64,000 bases of DNA from Doryteuthis pealeii. Lineage: Eukaryota; Mollusca; Cephalopoda; Myopsida; Loliginidae. A program made the translations under genes and the position numbers. The stretch is from assembly GCA_023376005.1 (NCBI GenBank), contig CM042148.1:68451678-68515677 (forward strand), in the 5' to 3' direction. Each line of letters starts with the position of its first letter. Positions within the stretch are counted from its first letter, which is position 1. The notes below the pieces were generated by a model, which did no database searches, had not been told where the DNA came from, and saw nothing but the letters and a program-made list of their open reading frames with translations. Of this stretch, positions 63,787 through 64,000 are shown piece by piece.

Positions 63787-63838
63787 ACTCTCTCTCTCTC
63801 TCTTACTCCCTCTCTCTCTATTTCTTTCTCTTTCTCTT
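63738..63838. repeat. (CT)n microsatellite
   Basis: About 100 bp of CT with few interruptions; Leu-Ser and Arg-Glu frames are artefacts. Confidence 0.95.
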
Positions 63839-63875
63839 TCTATCTTAAAATGTCTTTCTTTGTATATTTCCTTTG

Positions 63876-63947
63876 TGAAATGCAAACAGCCTTGTCCAGG
63901 ATTTGAACTCATCTTGGCATGTCCATTTCCTATGACAGTAACCATGC

Positions 63948-64000
<53 letters not shown>
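63876..64000 (-). mobile_element. SINE-B head fragment and (TA)n
   Basis: CTTGTCCAGGATTTGAACTC is the inverted SINE-B B box region, ending CAGTAACCATGCAC. A TA tract fills 63953-63998 to the window end. Confidence 0.8.

Overview
This window looks like repeat-dense intergenic (or long-intron) DNA from a large, AT-rich animal genome. It is most probably a cephalopod mollusc, and an octopus is the best guess. The reasons are very dense (TA)n, (GA)n and (CA)n microsatellites, two abundant tRNA-headed SINE families (one with a tRNA-Lys-like head), a third tRNA-Arg-like SINE head, Penelope-like and hammerhead-bearing retroelements, Helitrons, and non-LTR reverse-transcriptase ends of types I associate with octopus assemblies. 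The species call is inference. I see no complete protein-coding gene, no rRNA and no functional tRNA gene. Almost every open frame is microsatellite translation, minisatellite translation or a decayed transposon. The only non-transposon exon candidates are weak: about 58.62-58.78 kb and 59.77-60.05 kb on the + strand, and possibly 30.63 kb.

Layout. 0-6 kb: TA/GA microsatellites, SINE-A copies, a 516-bp foldback DNA element with 8-bp target-site duplications (TSDs), a 32-bp minisatellite (3.17-4.40 kb), SINE-B, and paired hammerhead-like motifs around a TA tract. 6-13 kb: decayed non-LTR elements (family M, and an R2-like end), a 197-bp solo LTR, a GA-rich minisatellite, a palindromic element (J) and a Helitron. 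13-19 kb: a 29-bp minisatellite, SINE-B copies (one split by a 264-bp TIR element, one split by a hammerhead-bearing insert with 14-bp TSDs) and a J element with a tRNA-Arg-like SINE. 19-25 kb: a telomere-repeat-containing TIR element (family E), a solo LTR, a triplicated 195-bp unit and tandem Helitrons. 25-36 kb: decayed LTR-element gag and LTR-like DNA, family M pieces, a non-LTR 3' end, a Penelope-like GIY-YIG remnant and a hammerhead palindrome. 36-45 kb: SINEs nested in SINEs, a solo LTR in a SINE, family E again and TA palindromes. 45-56 kb: a 28-bp minisatellite of about 52 units, a hammerhead palindrome at 49.4-49.5 kb, an R2-like endonuclease remnant, a second Helitron and the 29-bp minisatellite again. 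56-64 kb: (CTTT)n, a 67-bp minisatellite, the two exon candidates and a 46-bp array split by a SINE.

The biology here is transposition history. The most informative observations are (1) about a dozen hammerhead-ribozyme-like motifs, often in the loops or arms of inverted repeats beside TA tracts and in one case next to a Penelope-like endonuclease remnant; (2) a TIR element family with clear 8-bp TSDs that carries internal TTAGGG/CCCTAA tracts; and (3) several insertions whose boundaries can be read exactly because they interrupt known repeats.
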